Positions 1 to 9,578 of a stretch of DNA of 64,000 nucleotides are shown here, one piece after another. The DNA lies in NCBI GenBank assembly GCA_035501495.1, contig DATJWB010000237.1, positions 11,030 through 75,029 on the forward strand. Reading direction: 5' to 3'. The notes under the pieces were generated by a model. The model was not told where the DNA came from and did no database searches. It worked only from the letters and a program-made list of their open reading frames with translations. The stretch is from JAIQFL01 sp035501495 (GTDB lineage Bacteria; Acidobacteriota; Terriglobia; Bryobacterales; Bryobacteraceae). Position numbers and translations under genes: made by a program. The first letter of the stretch is position 1, and each line of letters starts with the position of its first letter.

Positions 1-209
1 CTATGGACGTCAGGTGTCACCGGCCGTCTTTCGGGAAAACTCATTAATCTTGACCGTACCGATTGAATTGATGAGGCTCCCGCACGGGTGGATTCCCACA
101 CTTTCAGGTGGCGGTCCTCCCCCGATATTTCTAGTACTAGTTCCGGGTCACAGTAGTACCAAAAGCGGCCTCATCCACTCCCGTGCCGTTCTTTTAGAAT
201 GGATCGACA

Positions 210-3200
210 GTGAAGACGTCGAGCATTCGAATCCTGGCGCTGCTTTTTGCTGCCTGGGCGGCTGACTCCCGGCGGCTGCCCATCAAGACGTACACCAGCG
301 CCGATGGCCTGGCGCGCAACCACATCGAGTGTATCGTTCAGGATTCGCATGGTTTCCTGTGGTTCTGCACGCCCGAAGGGCTTTCGCGGTTCGATGGTTA
401 TGGTTTTGTCAACTATCACCGGGAGCAGGGCCTGCCGGGCGATTACGCGCTCGACTTTCTGGAAACCCGCCGCGGCGTATACTGGGTAGCCACCAACGGC
501 GGGCTGGCCCGCTTCCATCCGGACACCCGCGGCGCGTCGCGATTTCAGGCAGTGCCCCTCAACGGACCTCACGGCGCAGCCATGCCTCTGTGGCTGTACG
601 AGGACCCCAGGGGCGGAGTCTGGTGCCCGTCGCGGTATGGAATTCTGTTCTATCTGGGACCCCATGACACGGCCTTCCAGCCGCTGGATTTCCACGTCAC
701 GGCATGGGAGGTAACGGCGCTCCTGGAGGACCGTCAGGGCGTCTTGTGGATCGGCACTCCGGACGGACTCTACCGGCGAGCCCGCGATGGGAGTATCGCA
801 CGTTTCGAACTGCCCCAAGGCTTTTCGCATGCGTACCTGATGGCGCTGCTCGAGGATCGCCAGGGGCGGTTGTGGATCGGGACGCGCGACGGCTTGATCC
901 GGCTGGAAGGGGGCCAGATGCGGGTCTACACGGCGAAGGACGGCCTGCCTGGCAACCGCATCGAAGCGTTGCTGGAATCGTCGGATGGGACGCTGTGGAC
1001 CAGCGGAGGCGGTCTGGCGGAATGGACCCCCGCGGAACCGGAAAACGGGCACGAATTCCAGAGCTACACGGTGGAGGAGGGCCTGAGTGACACCACCACC
1101 ACCGTGCTGGCGGAAGACCGCTTCGGCAACCTCTGGATCGCCACCAACGGCGGGGGCGTGATGAAGGTCAACCGCAGCGGCTTCATCACCTATACCAGCG
1201 CGGACGGCTTGCAGTCGCCGAGGGCACTTCTGGAGAGCCGGCAGGGGGACCTTTGCGTGGTCTTCAAGGCTTCCGACGACCTCTTCCGCATCGCACGCCT
1301 GGACGGAAGGCGCTTCACGGCGTTCCGTCCCGCATGGCCACCGTTCGCCAAACACGCCGGATGGGGCGGCAGCCAGATCGCGATCCACGACCACACGGGA
1401 GATTGGTGGATCGCGACCGAGAACGGGCTCTGCCGGTTCGGCCCGATGGATCGCGTCGGGCAACTCGCGGGCGCCCGCCCCAAAGCCGTCTATACGACCC
1501 GGGATGGACTGGTGAGCGACGAGATCTTCCGGATCTTCGAGGACTCGCGCGGCGACATTTGGATCGGCACTGGGGCGACGACCGGCGGCTTGGCGCGCTG
1601 GGACCGGCGCACCGGGACCGTGCGCGTCTATTCCGAAGCGGATGGCCTGACGGCGCAGGGGGTGCCGACCGCCTTTACCGAGGACCGGGCGGGCGACCTC
1701 TGGATCAGCCTGTTCAACCGGGAGCTCGCGCGCTATCGGGGAGGCCGCTTCACCGTATTTACACACGATGTAGTCGGCGGCCCTCTCAACCGGGTCTTCA
1801 CGGATTCCGCGGGACGCGTGTGGGCCAGCACTTCGCGCGGGCTGGTCCGCATCGACGATCCCGCCGGCGACCGGCCGCGCTTCGTCCTGTACACCACGGC
1901 GCAGGGCCTCTCCAGCAACGACATCGGCGAAATCACCGAAGATCGATTTGGACGCCTCTACGCGATTACCGGCCGTGCGGTTGACCGGTTTGAGGCCAGG
2001 CCGGACGGGTTGCGCCAGGTGCGGCACTACACCACCGCCGACGGTCTTGCTCCGGGGGAATTGCGGCTGGCCTGGTCCGATCGCGAAGGATCGGTTTGGA
2101 TTGGCACGTCGCAGGGAATCTCGCACCTGATTCCGGGACCCGATCCGGTCCTGCCGCCTCCTCCGGTGTTGGTCACGGGGCTGAGCGCCGGAGGGGTAGC
2201 ACAGGCGATTTCGGAACTGGGTGAGAGCGACCTCGCGGGGCTCCGGCTGCCGCAGACGCCGCTGCGCATCGACTTCACCGGACTGAGCTTTGCGCCTGGC
2301 GAAACCCTCCGTTACCAATACATGCTCACGAGCCTGGACCGCGACTGGAGCGCCGCCACCGACCAGCGGACGGTGACGTATGCCAGCCTGGCCGCCGGCA
2401 GCTATCGCTTCCTGGTGCGGGCGGTGGCGAGCGACGGCGCTGTCAGCCCGCATCCCGCCGCCGTGTCTTTCACCATTCCGCCTCCCTTCTGGCGCACGTG
2501 GTGGTTCCTCTGCGGGTGCGCCATGGCGGCGGGCTCGCTCGCTTATGCCCTGCACCGCTACCGGCTGGCACAGTTGCTGAGGCTGGCGGAGGTTCGAATG
2601 CGCATCGCCACCGATCTGCATGACGATATCGGAGCCAGCCTGTCGCAGATTGCGATCCTCAGCGAAGTGGCCCAAACTCGCGCGAACGGATCGCAGAACG
2701 GCACGCCATTGGCGGAAATCGCCGGCATTTCCCGCGAACTGGTGGACGGCATGAGCGACATCGTGTGGGCTATCAACCCCGAGCACGACCACCTCAGCAA
2801 CCTGGTGTACCGAATGCGCCGCTTCGCCACCGATCTTCTGGACGGCAAGAATATCGCTCTGCGTTTCCAGTCTTCGGTTGGCGAGAACGATCCCAAGATC
2901 GACGCCAACATGCGGCGCCAGGTGTACCTGATCTTGAAGGAGGCCATTCACAATGTCGTGCGGCACTCCGCCGCGAAGTCGGTAGAGGTGGAACTGGAGC
3001 AGATTCAGGAGGCGCTGGTTCTGCAGGTGGGGGATGACGGCAGGGGATTCGATCCGTCGGCCCAATTCGAAGGCCACGGCCTGGCGAGCATGCGGAAGCG
3101 GGCCGCGGCGTTGGACGGGACCATCGCATTTTCCAGTTCGCCCGGACTGGGTACTACGGTCCGTGTGAGCGTCAAGCTGAAACCGGTGAGATCGCTGGCA

Positions 3201-3236
3201 ATGCTGAGGGGGAGATGGACGGCTCCTGTCCGTTAG
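210..3236 (+). CDS. Propeller-type sensor histidine kinase (Reg_prop/Y_Y_Y/HisKA_3)
   Basis: A 1008-residue membrane sensor kinase that should phosphorylate the response regulator encoded directly downstream. After a short N-terminal hydrophobic segment (roughly residues 5-18), about twelve repeats of the type W-I-G-T-x-x-G-L fill residues 25-640 and should form a periplasmic double beta-propeller. A Y_Y_Y-like beta-sandwich follows (about 655-760), then one transmembrane helix near 770-790. The cytoplasmic kinase has the HisKA_3 motif DLHDDIGASLSQI, with the phospho-accepting His at 804, and a HATPase_c domain with NVVRH (N box) and DDGRGFD (G1). The start codon is GTG at 210; no earlier in-frame start gives a better signal sequence. 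The family is typical of Acidobacteriota and Bacteroidota, where some members sense polysaccharide breakdown products. The ligand here is unknown. Confidence 0.9.
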   Translation: MKTSSIRILALLFAAWAADSRRLPIKTYTSADGLARNHIECIVQDSHGFLWFCTPEGLSRFDGYGFVNYHREQGLPGDYALDFLETRRGVYWVATNGGLARFHPDTRGASRFQAVPLNGPHGAAMPLWLYEDPRGGVWCPSRYGILFYLGPHDTAFQPLDFHVTAWEVTALLEDRQGVLWIGTPDGLYRRARDGSIARFELPQGFSHAYLMALLEDRQGRLWIGTRDGLIRLEGGQMRVYTAKDGLPGNRIEALLESSDGTLWTSGGGLAEWTPAEPENGHEFQSYTVEEGLSDTTTTVLAEDRFGNLWIATNGGGVMKVNRSGFITYTSADGLQSPRALLESRQGDLCVVFKASDDLFRIARLDGRRFTAFRPAWPPFAKHAGWGGSQIAIHDHTGDWWIATENGLCRFGPMDRVGQLAGARPKAVYTTRDGLVSDEIFRIFEDSRGDIWIGTGATTGGLARWDRRTGTVRVYSEADGLTAQGVPTAFTEDRAGDLWISLFNRELARYRGGRFTVFTHDVVGGPLNRVFTDSAGRVWASTSRGLVRIDDPAGDRPRFVLYTTAQGLSSNDIGEITEDRFGRLYAITGRAVDRFEARPDGLRQVRHYTTADGLAPGELRLAWSDREGSVWIGTSQGISHLIPGPDPVLPPPPVLVTGLSAGGVAQAISELGESDLAGLRLPQTPLRIDFTGLSFAPGETLRYQYMLTSLDRDWSAATDQRTVTYASLAAGSYRFLVRAVASDGAVSPHPAAVSFTIPPPFWRTWWFLCGCAMAAGSLAYALHRYRLAQLLRLAEVRMRIATDLHDDIGASLSQIAILSEVAQTRANGSQNGTPLAEIAGISRELVDGMSDIVWAINPEHDHLSNLVYRMRRFATDLLDGKNIALRFQSSVGENDPKIDANMRRQVYLILKEAIHNVVRHSAAKSVEVELEQIQEALVLQVGDDGRGFDPSAQFEGHGLASMRKRAAALDGTIAFSSSPGLGTTVRVSVKLKPVRSLAMLRGRWTAPVR

Positions 3237-3919
3237 GCTGGATTACATCCGTGTCACAACGTGCTGCACCCGTTCCTTCCGAATCGATTTGCGTAGCGAT
3301 TGTCGAGGATGACCGCCGGATCCGCGAAGGCCTCGCGGTGCTGATCAACCTCGCGCCCGGCTATCGCTGCACAGGCGCTTACGCTTCGATGGAGGATGCC
3401 CTGGCGCGCATGTGGACCGAAATTCCGGACGTAGCGCTGGTAGATATCGGCCTGCCGGGCATGTCGGGCATCGAGGGCTTGTCCCTGTTACGCCAACGGT
3501 ATCCCGGTACCGCCTTGCTCATGCTGACGGTTTATGAAGACGACGAGCGGATCTTTCAGGCTTTGTGCGCGGGCGCGTCCGGGTATCTGCTCAAGAAGAC
3601 CGCGCCCGCGAAATTGCTGGAGAGCCTGGCGGAAGTGCTGCACGGCGGCGCGCCGATGTCGCCCGAGGTGGCGCGGCGGGTCCTCGGCCTCTTCCGCGAG
3701 ATCCGGCCGCCGGAGCGCGTGGATTACAATCTGACGCCGCACGAGCTGCGGTTGCTGAAACTCCTGGTGGAGGGCCACAACTATCAGAGCGCCGCCGCCG
3801 AGCTGGGAGTCAGTTTCAGCACCATCAACTTTCACATGCAGAATGTGTATAGCAAGCTGCAGGTGCACTCCAAGTCCGAGGCGGTGGCGAAAGCGCTTCG
3901 CCAGCGGCTGGTCAAGTAA
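3215..3919 (+). CDS. LuxR/NarL-family response regulator
   Basis: Two-component transcription factor and presumed partner of the upstream kinase, whose 3' end it overlaps by 22 bases if the ATG at 3215 is used. A GTG at 3251 would remove the overlap and start 12 residues later. The receiver domain (about residues 25-140) has the acidic pair in VEDD, the phospho-acceptor Asp at 77 in DIGLPG, and the conserved Lys in GYLLKKTAPA. The C-terminal HTH (about 175-230) contains LTPHELRLLKLLVEG and a recognition helix around STINFHMQNVYSKL, the NarL/LuxR form. A purine-rich stretch (GAGGGGGAG) lies immediately upstream of the 3215 ATG. Confidence 0.9.
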   Translation: MDGSCPLGWITSVSQRAAPVPSESICVAIVEDDRRIREGLAVLINLAPGYRCTGAYASMEDALARMWTEIPDVALVDIGLPGMSGIEGLSLLRQRYPGTALLMLTVYEDDERIFQALCAGASGYLLKKTAPAKLLESLAEVLHGGAPMSPEVARRVLGLFREIRPPERVDYNLTPHELRLLKLLVEGHNYQSAAAELGVSFSTINFHMQNVYSKLQVHSKSEAVAKALRQRLVK

Positions 3920-4050
3920 GGCCTGCCAAGCGCGCCACATCGCCGGCGTCAGATCGGTTCACAGGTGCCTCCGCGGCTCGTCAAGTAGAGGGCTGCGCGG
4001 GCGAGCGGATCCTCGGTATCAGTCAGTGCCGCCGCCCGCCACAAAGCACG

Positions 4051-4626
4051 TTAGTGAGGCTGGAACCCTGTTCCTTGCCCGCCTGGAGAAGCCTCATCCG
4101 CAGGCAGTCCGGAAATCGTTCCCGTAAACTGCCCCGTTTCGGAAAAAAAGACGGGGGTGTTCATAGCGTCGGCTAACACCGGCAGCGCCGTCTCGGTAAA
4201 CGCCAGGACGCCCGACGCGTTCTGGAAACGGCCGGTGCCGCCGGTGATTTTGAAGGTCAAAGTGCACTGGGCCACCATATGCACAAAATCGATGCAATCC
4301 CCTCCTTGCGTGAGATTGACCGCCAATAGACTCCCATCCTCGAAGCGAAACAGGCCGGCGCCGGACACATTTGAAAAATAGAGGCCCGAGCAGGTGCTGG
4401 ACGGTTGCGGAGAGGTCAGGCTGGCCTTGATCATTCGAAAGGTGAACGAGCCCAGGGTACCGTTCCCGTCGAGAATCTCTTCCCCGGTATTGGCGTTGGG
4501 CTGCTTCAGATCGACCGGGCTGGCCGCGCTGGTTCCCGAAAACGTCATCTTGATGGGAGTCTGTTGTGCGTAAACGCTTGCGATAGCGAGAGTCGCCGTC
4601 AGCGCGATGGTGGTCAGTCGTTTCAC
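4051..4626 (-). CDS. Secreted hypothetical protein, duplicated copy A
   Basis: 191 residues starting at a GTG (4626), preceded by AGCAGGAG with a 7-base gap. The N-terminus MKRLTTIALTATLAIASVYA is a clear signal peptide cleaved after AYA or near AQQ. The mature part is rich in G, T, S and F, and contains SGLYFSNVSGAGLFRF and GGTGRFQNASG, which resemble a small beta-rich secreted domain. I do not recognise a named family. A close paralog on the same strand ends at 9579. The two share coding sequence and upstream DNA, so this is a recent segmental duplication. It sits divergently next to the ECF sigma gene. Function unknown. Confidence 0.7.
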   Translation of the reverse strand: MKRLTTIALTATLAIASVYAQQTPIKMTFSGTSAASPVDLKQPNANTGEEILDGNGTLGSFTFRMIKASLTSPQPSSTCSGLYFSNVSGAGLFRFEDGSLLAVNLTQGGDCIDFVHMVAQCTLTFKITGGTGRFQNASGVLAFTETALPVLADAMNTPVFFSETGQFTGTISGLPADEASPGGQGTGFQPH

Positions 4627-4796
4627 TTGAGTCTCCTGCTTTCTGGAGGAGACCATGGGTGTGACCTTGTTCTCCATCCGCTGGTACGGGCGGCAGTACC
4701 TCCCAAAAACCGGCCACGTTTTTTTCGTATATTTGTTGATAGCTTGGGGAAATTGGGTGATCCATCAATACACACACGGCAGAAATCACAAAGCTC

Positions 4797-5345
4797 TTGA
4801 TAGCTTGGGGCAGGGGTGACGAAGCCGCCCTGGCCCGTCTCACGGAGCACGTCTACCCGGAATTGCGGCTGATGGCCCGCCGCTATATGAAATGCGAAGC
4901 CCAGGGCAATAGCCTGCAGGCCACCGCGTTAGTCCACGAGGTCTACCTTCGCCTGGTGGACGTGACCAATGTCGATTGGCAGGCGCGCGCGCAGTTCTTT
5001 GCCATCGCGGCCCAGATGATGCGGCGCGTTCTGGTGGACGCCGCACGCAGGCGCGGCTCGCGGAGGCGCGATGGCATACCTCTCAAAGTGAATCTGGACG
5101 AATCCGCCGTTCTGTCGCCCGCTACCGAGCGATCCATCCTGGCTCTCGACGAGGCCCTGGCGGCGTTCTCTCAGTTGGCGCCGCGCCAGGCCAAGGTAGT
5201 CGAACTGCGTTATTTCGGCGGGTTGACCGAAGAGGAAATCGAGGCCGCCCTGAAAATCTCGCCGCGCACCATCAGGCGCGATTGGGACTTCGCCAAATCC
5301 TGGCTGATGCGCGAGTTACGGCATACAGGAGAATCATCGATATGA
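4797..5345 (+). CDS. ECF-type RNA polymerase sigma factor (TIGR02999-like)
   Basis: 182-residue alternative sigma factor. Region 2 is visible as LTEHVYPELRLMARRYM and LVHEVYLRLVD; region 4 as LDEALAAFSQLAPRQAKVVELRYFGGLTEEEIE followed by a recognition helix near SPRTIRRDWDFA. The only usual start is TTG at 4797. The reading frame stays open upstream to a TGA at 4758, and the upstream residues ITKLL look like family sequence but offer no ATG or GTG, so the start is uncertain. The 14-mer TTGATAGCTTGGGG occurs at 4736-4749 and again at the start codon (4797-4810). The stop overlaps the next gene as ATGA, so sigma factor and kinase are translationally coupled. A decayed copy lies at 12005-12200. 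Confidence 0.85.
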   Translation: MIAWGRGDEAALARLTEHVYPELRLMARRYMKCEAQGNSLQATALVHEVYLRLVDVTNVDWQARAQFFAIAAQMMRRVLVDAARRRGSRRRDGIPLKVNLDESAVLSPATERSILALDEALAAFSQLAPRQAKVVELRYFGGLTEEEIEAALKISPRTIRRDWDFAKSWLMRELRHTGESSI

Positions 5346-8197
5346 CTCCGGAGCGGTTGCGCCAGATCGAGGAGTTATATCACACGGCTCGCGAGGCCAC
5401 CGGCGGCGAGCGCGCGGCAATCCTGGCCCGGACCGATCCGGAATTGCGCCGCGAGCTGGAGTCGCTTCTCGCCGAGCGCTCCGGCGACCAGTTCCTGGAG
5501 CGGCCTGCGGTGCAGAACGCCCCGGAACTGCTGGAGGCTGCCACCGTCACGGCAGTCTCTGTGGGGGCTTGCCTGGGGCCTTACCGTATCGAAGGCAAGC
5601 TTGGCGAGGGCGGCATGGGCGAGGTGTTTCGGGCGGTAGACACGCGATTAGGCCGCGCCATAGCCATCAAGACCACGCGCGAGCAGTTCAGCGCCAGGTT
5701 TGAGCGGGAGGCGCGAGCGATTTCGGCGCTCAACCACCCCCATATCTGCACGCTCCACGACATTGGCCCCAACTACCTGGTGATGGAACTGGTGGAGGGC
5801 GAAACACTGGCGGCGCGGCTGAAGAGCGGACCGCTCCCCATCCAAACGGTGCTCCTCTACGGTTGCCAGACCGCGGCGGCGCTGGTGGAAGCCCACGGCA
5901 AAGGCATCACCCACCGCGACCTCAAGCCCGGCAACATTATGATCGGGAAATCCGGCGTAAAGGTGTTGGATTTCGGATTGGCGCGCATGGGCCACGATGA
6001 AACCGTTACCGCCGGCCAAATGATCGTGGGTACGCCCGCGTACATGGCGCCGGAGCAACGGGAGGGCAAAGCGGCGGACGCGCGTTCGGATATCTACTCG
6101 TTCGGCCTGGTGCTTTATGAAATGTTGACCGGTGCGCGAGTGGGGCAGCAGCGAAAGCGTATCCGGCCGCGAAAGCTGGAAAGCATCGTAAACCGCTGTC
6201 TGGAAGAAGACCCGGGACGAAGGTGGCAATCCGCAGGGGAATTGCAGCAGCAGTTGGCCGCGGCCAGTCCGGCGAGGCACGGCGTGCGCGCGGCAATCGC
6301 CGCCTCGGCGATTCTGGCCCTGGCCGGCGTGGCGTACTTTGTTCTTCACCGGACGCCAAAACTCACAGCGAAGGACACGGTTGTTCTGTCGGACTTCGAG
6401 AACAAGACCGGCGATCCGGTCTTTGATCAAACGTTGCGGCAGGGGCTGACGGTGCAACTCGAACAGTCACCGTTCCTCACTCTCGTCTCGGACCAGCAGA
6501 TCCTTCAGGTGCTCCGTTTCATGAACCGGCCGATCGAGACACGGCTTACTCCGGAAATCGCCCGCGAGATCTGCGTGCGTACCGGCAGTTCCGCGGTTCT
6601 GGAAGGTTCCATCGCAGGAATCGGCAGCCAATATGTTTTGTGGCTCAGGGCCAGGAACTGCAGGTCGGGAGAAGTCCTCGCCGAAGAACAGGAACAACCC
6701 GACAGAAAGGAAGAGGTGCTGAAAGCCCTGAGCCGGATGGGCATTCAAATGAGGACGCGGCTCGGTGAATCGCTGGCCAGCCTGCAAGAGCACTCCACAC
6801 CTTTGGAACAGGCAACCACGCCGTCGCTGGAAGCTCTGCAAGCGTACAGCCTGGCCAAAATCGCCATGAACGCCAGTGGTGGGATCCGTGCAATCCCGCA
6901 TCTTGAGCAGGCCATCGCCTTCGATCCGCAATTCGCCATGGCGCATGCCGATCTGGGCTTCATGTTGTGGGGCGCGGGCCAGACCGACCAGGCAGCCGAC
7001 GAAGTCCGCATCGCCTACGGGCTTCGGGATCGCGTCAGCGATCGCGAAAAGCGCTACATCGTGATGCTCTATGACCGCGAGGTGACCGGGAATTTACAGA
7101 AGGAGTTGGAGACCCTCGAATCGTGGCAACAGGCCTATCCTCGCGATGCATACGCCCCCGGCATTATCTCGGGTTGGGTCGCATTCGGCACCGGTAATTA
7201 TGAAAAGGGGGTTCAAGCCGCTCAAAAGGCCACACAGCTCGACCCCGGCATCGCAGCCCCGTATGGGAGCGTTGCCCTCCACAATCTTTTCCTCGACCGC
7301 TACGCGCAGGCTGCGGACGCCCTGCAACTGGCAACCGAACGCAAATTGGAAATGCCGGAGTTTGCGGTCCTCCGGTACTACCTCGAGTTTCTGAAGGGCG
7401 ACCAGGCGGGAATGGATCGCGAAATTGCGCGCGCTGGAGAGCGTGTGGCGGACCAGATGTCGCACCATCAGGCTCTGGTGCTCGCGCGTTCCGGAAGAAT
7501 GCGCGAGGCCCGAACGCTTTGGGAACGCGCCATCGCGTTGGCGCAGCAGGCCGGCAGGCACGAGACGGCCGCGATCTACACGGCGGCGGAGGCAGTCTGT
7601 GAAGCTCACTGTGACAATCGGGCGGCCGCCCGGCAGCACGCTCATGAGGCTCTGCAACTGGCCAAGAGCCGCGATGTGGTCTACGCCTCGGCCTTTGCCC
7701 TGGCCCTCTCGGGCGACCTCCCCGAATCGCAAAAGCTCGCCGCCGACCTGGATCGACGCTTCCCCGAAGATACCCCCGTGCAGTTCGAGTATGTTCCCAT
7801 ACTGCATGCGATTTCCGCGCTCGCCAGCGGTGCGCCATCGGACGCCGTCGAGCGCCTGCAACGAGCCGTGCCGTACGATCTGGCCATGCCGGGCACTTCG
7901 TTCTTTGCCAGGTTCGGTGGCCTCTACACCGCATATGTACGTGGCGAGGCGTACCTTGCGGCAGGACGTGGCCAGGAGGCCGCGGCGGAATTTCAAAAAG
8001 TCCTCAATCACCGGGGCATCGTTTTGGCCGATCCCATCGGCGCCCTGGCGCACTTGCAACTCGGCAGAGCATACGCTGCCGCGGGTGATAAGGTCAAGGC
8101 CAAAAGCGCCTATCAGGATTTTCTCGCCCTCTGGAAGGACGCCGACCCGGACATCCCGGTCCTCAAACAGGCCCAGGCACAATACGCCAAGCTATAG
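5342..8197 (+). CDS. Ser/Thr protein kinase with TPR-rich C-terminal domain
   Basis: 951-residue membrane-anchored Hanks-type kinase. Residues 1-75 are a short helical leader (MTPERLRQIEELYHTAR), common in acidobacterial kinases next to ECF sigma genes. The kinase domain has the Gly loop GEGGMGEV (88-95), Lys110 in AIKT, the catalytic HRDLKPGN (Asp193) and DFG (210-212), then MAPEQ. A transmembrane helix follows near residue 325, then a FlgO-like segment (VVLSDFENKTGDPVFD) and tetratricopeptide-type helices to the end. The frame is open further upstream inside the sigma gene, but the ATG at 5342 has GGAG 10 bases before it and gives the expected 4-base overlap. It probably works with the ECF factor in one signalling unit. 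Confidence 0.9.
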   Translation: MTPERLRQIEELYHTAREATGGERAAILARTDPELRRELESLLAERSGDQFLERPAVQNAPELLEAATVTAVSVGACLGPYRIEGKLGEGGMGEVFRAVDTRLGRAIAIKTTREQFSARFEREARAISALNHPHICTLHDIGPNYLVMELVEGETLAARLKSGPLPIQTVLLYGCQTAAALVEAHGKGITHRDLKPGNIMIGKSGVKVLDFGLARMGHDETVTAGQMIVGTPAYMAPEQREGKAADARSDIYSFGLVLYEMLTGARVGQQRKRIRPRKLESIVNRCLEEDPGRRWQSAGELQQQLAAASPARHGVRAAIAASAILALAGVAYFVLHRTPKLTAKDTVVLSDFENKTGDPVFDQTLRQGLTVQLEQSPFLTLVSDQQILQVLRFMNRPIETRLTPEIAREICVRTGSSAVLEGSIAGIGSQYVLWLRARNCRSGEVLAEEQEQPDRKEEVLKALSRMGIQMRTRLGESLASLQEHSTPLEQATTPSLEALQAYSLAKIAMNASGGIRAIPHLEQAIAFDPQFAMAHADLGFMLWGAGQTDQAADEVRIAYGLRDRVSDREKRYIVMLYDREVTGNLQKELETLESWQQAYPRDAYAPGIISGWVAFGTGNYEKGVQAAQKATQLDPGIAAPYGSVALHNLFLDRYAQAADALQLATERKLEMPEFAVLRYYLEFLKGDQAGMDREIARAGERVADQMSHHQALVLARSGRMREARTLWERAIALAQQAGRHETAAIYTAAEAVCEAHCDNRAAARQHAHEALQLAKSRDVVYASAFALALSGDLPESQKLAADLDRRFPEDTPVQFEYVPILHAISALASGAPSDAVERLQRAVPYDLAMPGTSFFARFGGLYTAYVRGEAYLAAGRGQEAAAEFQKVLNHRGIVLADPIGALAHLQLGRAYAAAGDKVKAKSAYQDFLALWKDADPDIPVLKQAQAQYAKL

Positions 8198-8283
8198 TCA
8201 CGTCTCCGGAAATCCCGCAAACTCCCGCAGCGCTTGAGCCGGAACCGGCAAACTCAGCGGCATCCCGCTTGCCATAAACACGG

Positions 8284-8313
8284 AATTTTCTCTTATTTTC
8301 TATAGTTTATAAT
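8284..8313 (+). promoter_or_regulatory. Candidate promoter of the Fic gene
   Basis: An AT-rich island in a GC-rich gap ends in a perfect TATAAT at 8308-8313. No good -35 box lies at the proper distance. If this is the -10 box, transcription begins near 8320, and the ATG at 8312 cannot be the translation start. That favours the ATG at 8347 in another frame. Confidence 0.35.
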
Positions 8314-9526
8314 GGCAAGTATTCCGGCATTCAAACCGGCATTGAAATGGCCTTTTGCGGGGAAATCGATCCGGTCCTTCCGGAAGATCGCGACCATCAG
8401 TTGGAAGATCTGGCTTTCGAGCTGGTCTCTTCCGCAAGTTCTCTTGCCGGCCATCTTCATCCCCCTGGTTCAGGCGGGCGTAGGAGACCTGGTCCGTTCG
8501 ATGAACTGCTACTACTCCAATCTCATCGAGGGACACAACACCCTTCCGCGCGACATCGAGCGCGCGTTGGCTCGCGATTATTCTTCGGAGCCGGAAAAGC
8601 GGAATCTGCAACTGGAAGCCGTGGCGCATATCGAAGTGCAAGGCATGATCGACTCCGCAACCGATATACCTGCTGAACCCGTTTCGGTGGATTACATCCG
8701 CTGGCTCCATCGGGAGTTCTGCTCCCGGCTGCCTGCCGATCTTCTGTGGGTCCGGAACCCCGAAACGGGCGAGCGCTTGCCGGTAGTGCCCGGCGAGATC
8801 CGCATCCGCCACGTCAAAGTGGGCATGCATGTCCCGCCGGTAGGGGAGCAACTGCACGAATGTCTCGAACGATTCGAAGCGGTCTATACCGCCCCATCCG
8901 GCAAATTCCGGAAGGTGATCGCCATAGCCGCTGCGCATCACCGCTTTCTTTGGATTCACCCGTTTCTCGATGGCAATGGCCGGGTGGCGCGATTGATGGC
9001 GCACGCGATGCTTCGACGGCTCGGCATTGGCAGCAGCTTGTGGGCGATCTCCCGGGGACTGGCTCGCAATGTCTCCGAATACAAAGCGCTGTTGATGGCC
9101 GCCGACCAGCCGAGTCAGCACGATTTTGACGGGCGAGGCAATTTGTCAGGCCGGGCCTTGCTGGAGTTCTACCGCTTTTTTCTGCGTGTCTGCATCGACC
9201 AGGTCCGCTTCATGCACGCCCTGCTCGACCCGGCGAATCTGCTGCGCCGCATGGAACTGTACTGCCAGGAGGAAGTCCAAGCCGGCCGGCTGCCCAGAGC
9301 TTCCTTCACCATTCTGCGGGAAGCGCTGCTCCAAGGCTATGTGGAGCGCGGATCCGTTCCTGCACTCACCCGTCTGCGGGAGAGGGCCGCCCGCCACGCG
9401 ACCTCGGATCTGATTCACAAGCGGCTCCTCCTCTCCGATAGCTCCCGATCGCCGCTGCACCTGGGATTCCCCATGGAAGCCGTAGAGCGCTGGTTTCCAG
9501 CACTCTATCCGGCGATGGTTTCATGA
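8312..9526 (+). CDS. Fic-family AMPylase-like protein, N-terminus frameshifted
   Basis: Fic (filamentation induced by cAMP) domain protein that would transfer AMP or another nucleotide moiety to a target protein. The catalytic motif HPFLDGNGR is complete (His216 in this frame). An inhibitory-helix motif SNLIEG (residues 69-74) lies on the N-terminal side, which marks a class II, self-inhibited Fic protein. Residues 1-52 of this frame look non-native. The neighbouring frame from ATG 8347 reads like family sequence (GEIDPVLPEDRDHQLEDLAF, continuing to AGHLHP) and would join at LVQAGVGDLVRSM if one C were removed from the C5 run at 8461-8465. The gene is therefore either frameshifted or carries a sequence error. 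The C-terminal 150 residues are helical, with a likely winged-helix fold. Confidence 0.8.
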   Translation: MASIPAFKPALKWPFAGKSIRSFRKIATISWKIWLSSWSLPQVLLPAIFIPLVQAGVGDLVRSMNCYYSNLIEGHNTLPRDIERALARDYSSEPEKRNLQLEAVAHIEVQGMIDSATDIPAEPVSVDYIRWLHREFCSRLPADLLWVRNPETGERLPVVPGEIRIRHVKVGMHVPPVGEQLHECLERFEAVYTAPSGKFRKVIAIAAAHHRFLWIHPFLDGNGRVARLMAHAMLRRLGIGSSLWAISRGLARNVSEYKALLMAADQPSQHDFDGRGNLSGRALLEFYRFFLRVCIDQVRFMHALLDPANLLRRMELYCQEEVQAGRLPRASFTILREALLQGYVERGSVPALTRLRERAARHATSDLIHKRLLLSDSSRSPLHLGFPMEAVERWFPALYPAMVS

Positions 9527-9578
9527 CCAGCCTCGGTTCCCGTGACGGAGCGTCCGCAAGCATCGACGAGGAGATGTC

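Noticed and set aside
171..3077. A 968-codon open frame on the minus strand across the propeller histidine kinase.
   Set aside because: It is an antisense shadow caused by high GC. The plus-strand product has complete kinase motifs, and the minus product has none.
4976..5341. An N-terminal extension of the first Ser/Thr kinase into the sigma factor gene.
   Set aside because: The sigma frame there carries region 2 and region 4 motifs. The kinase has a good start at 5342 with a Shine-Dalgarno sequence and ATGA overlap.
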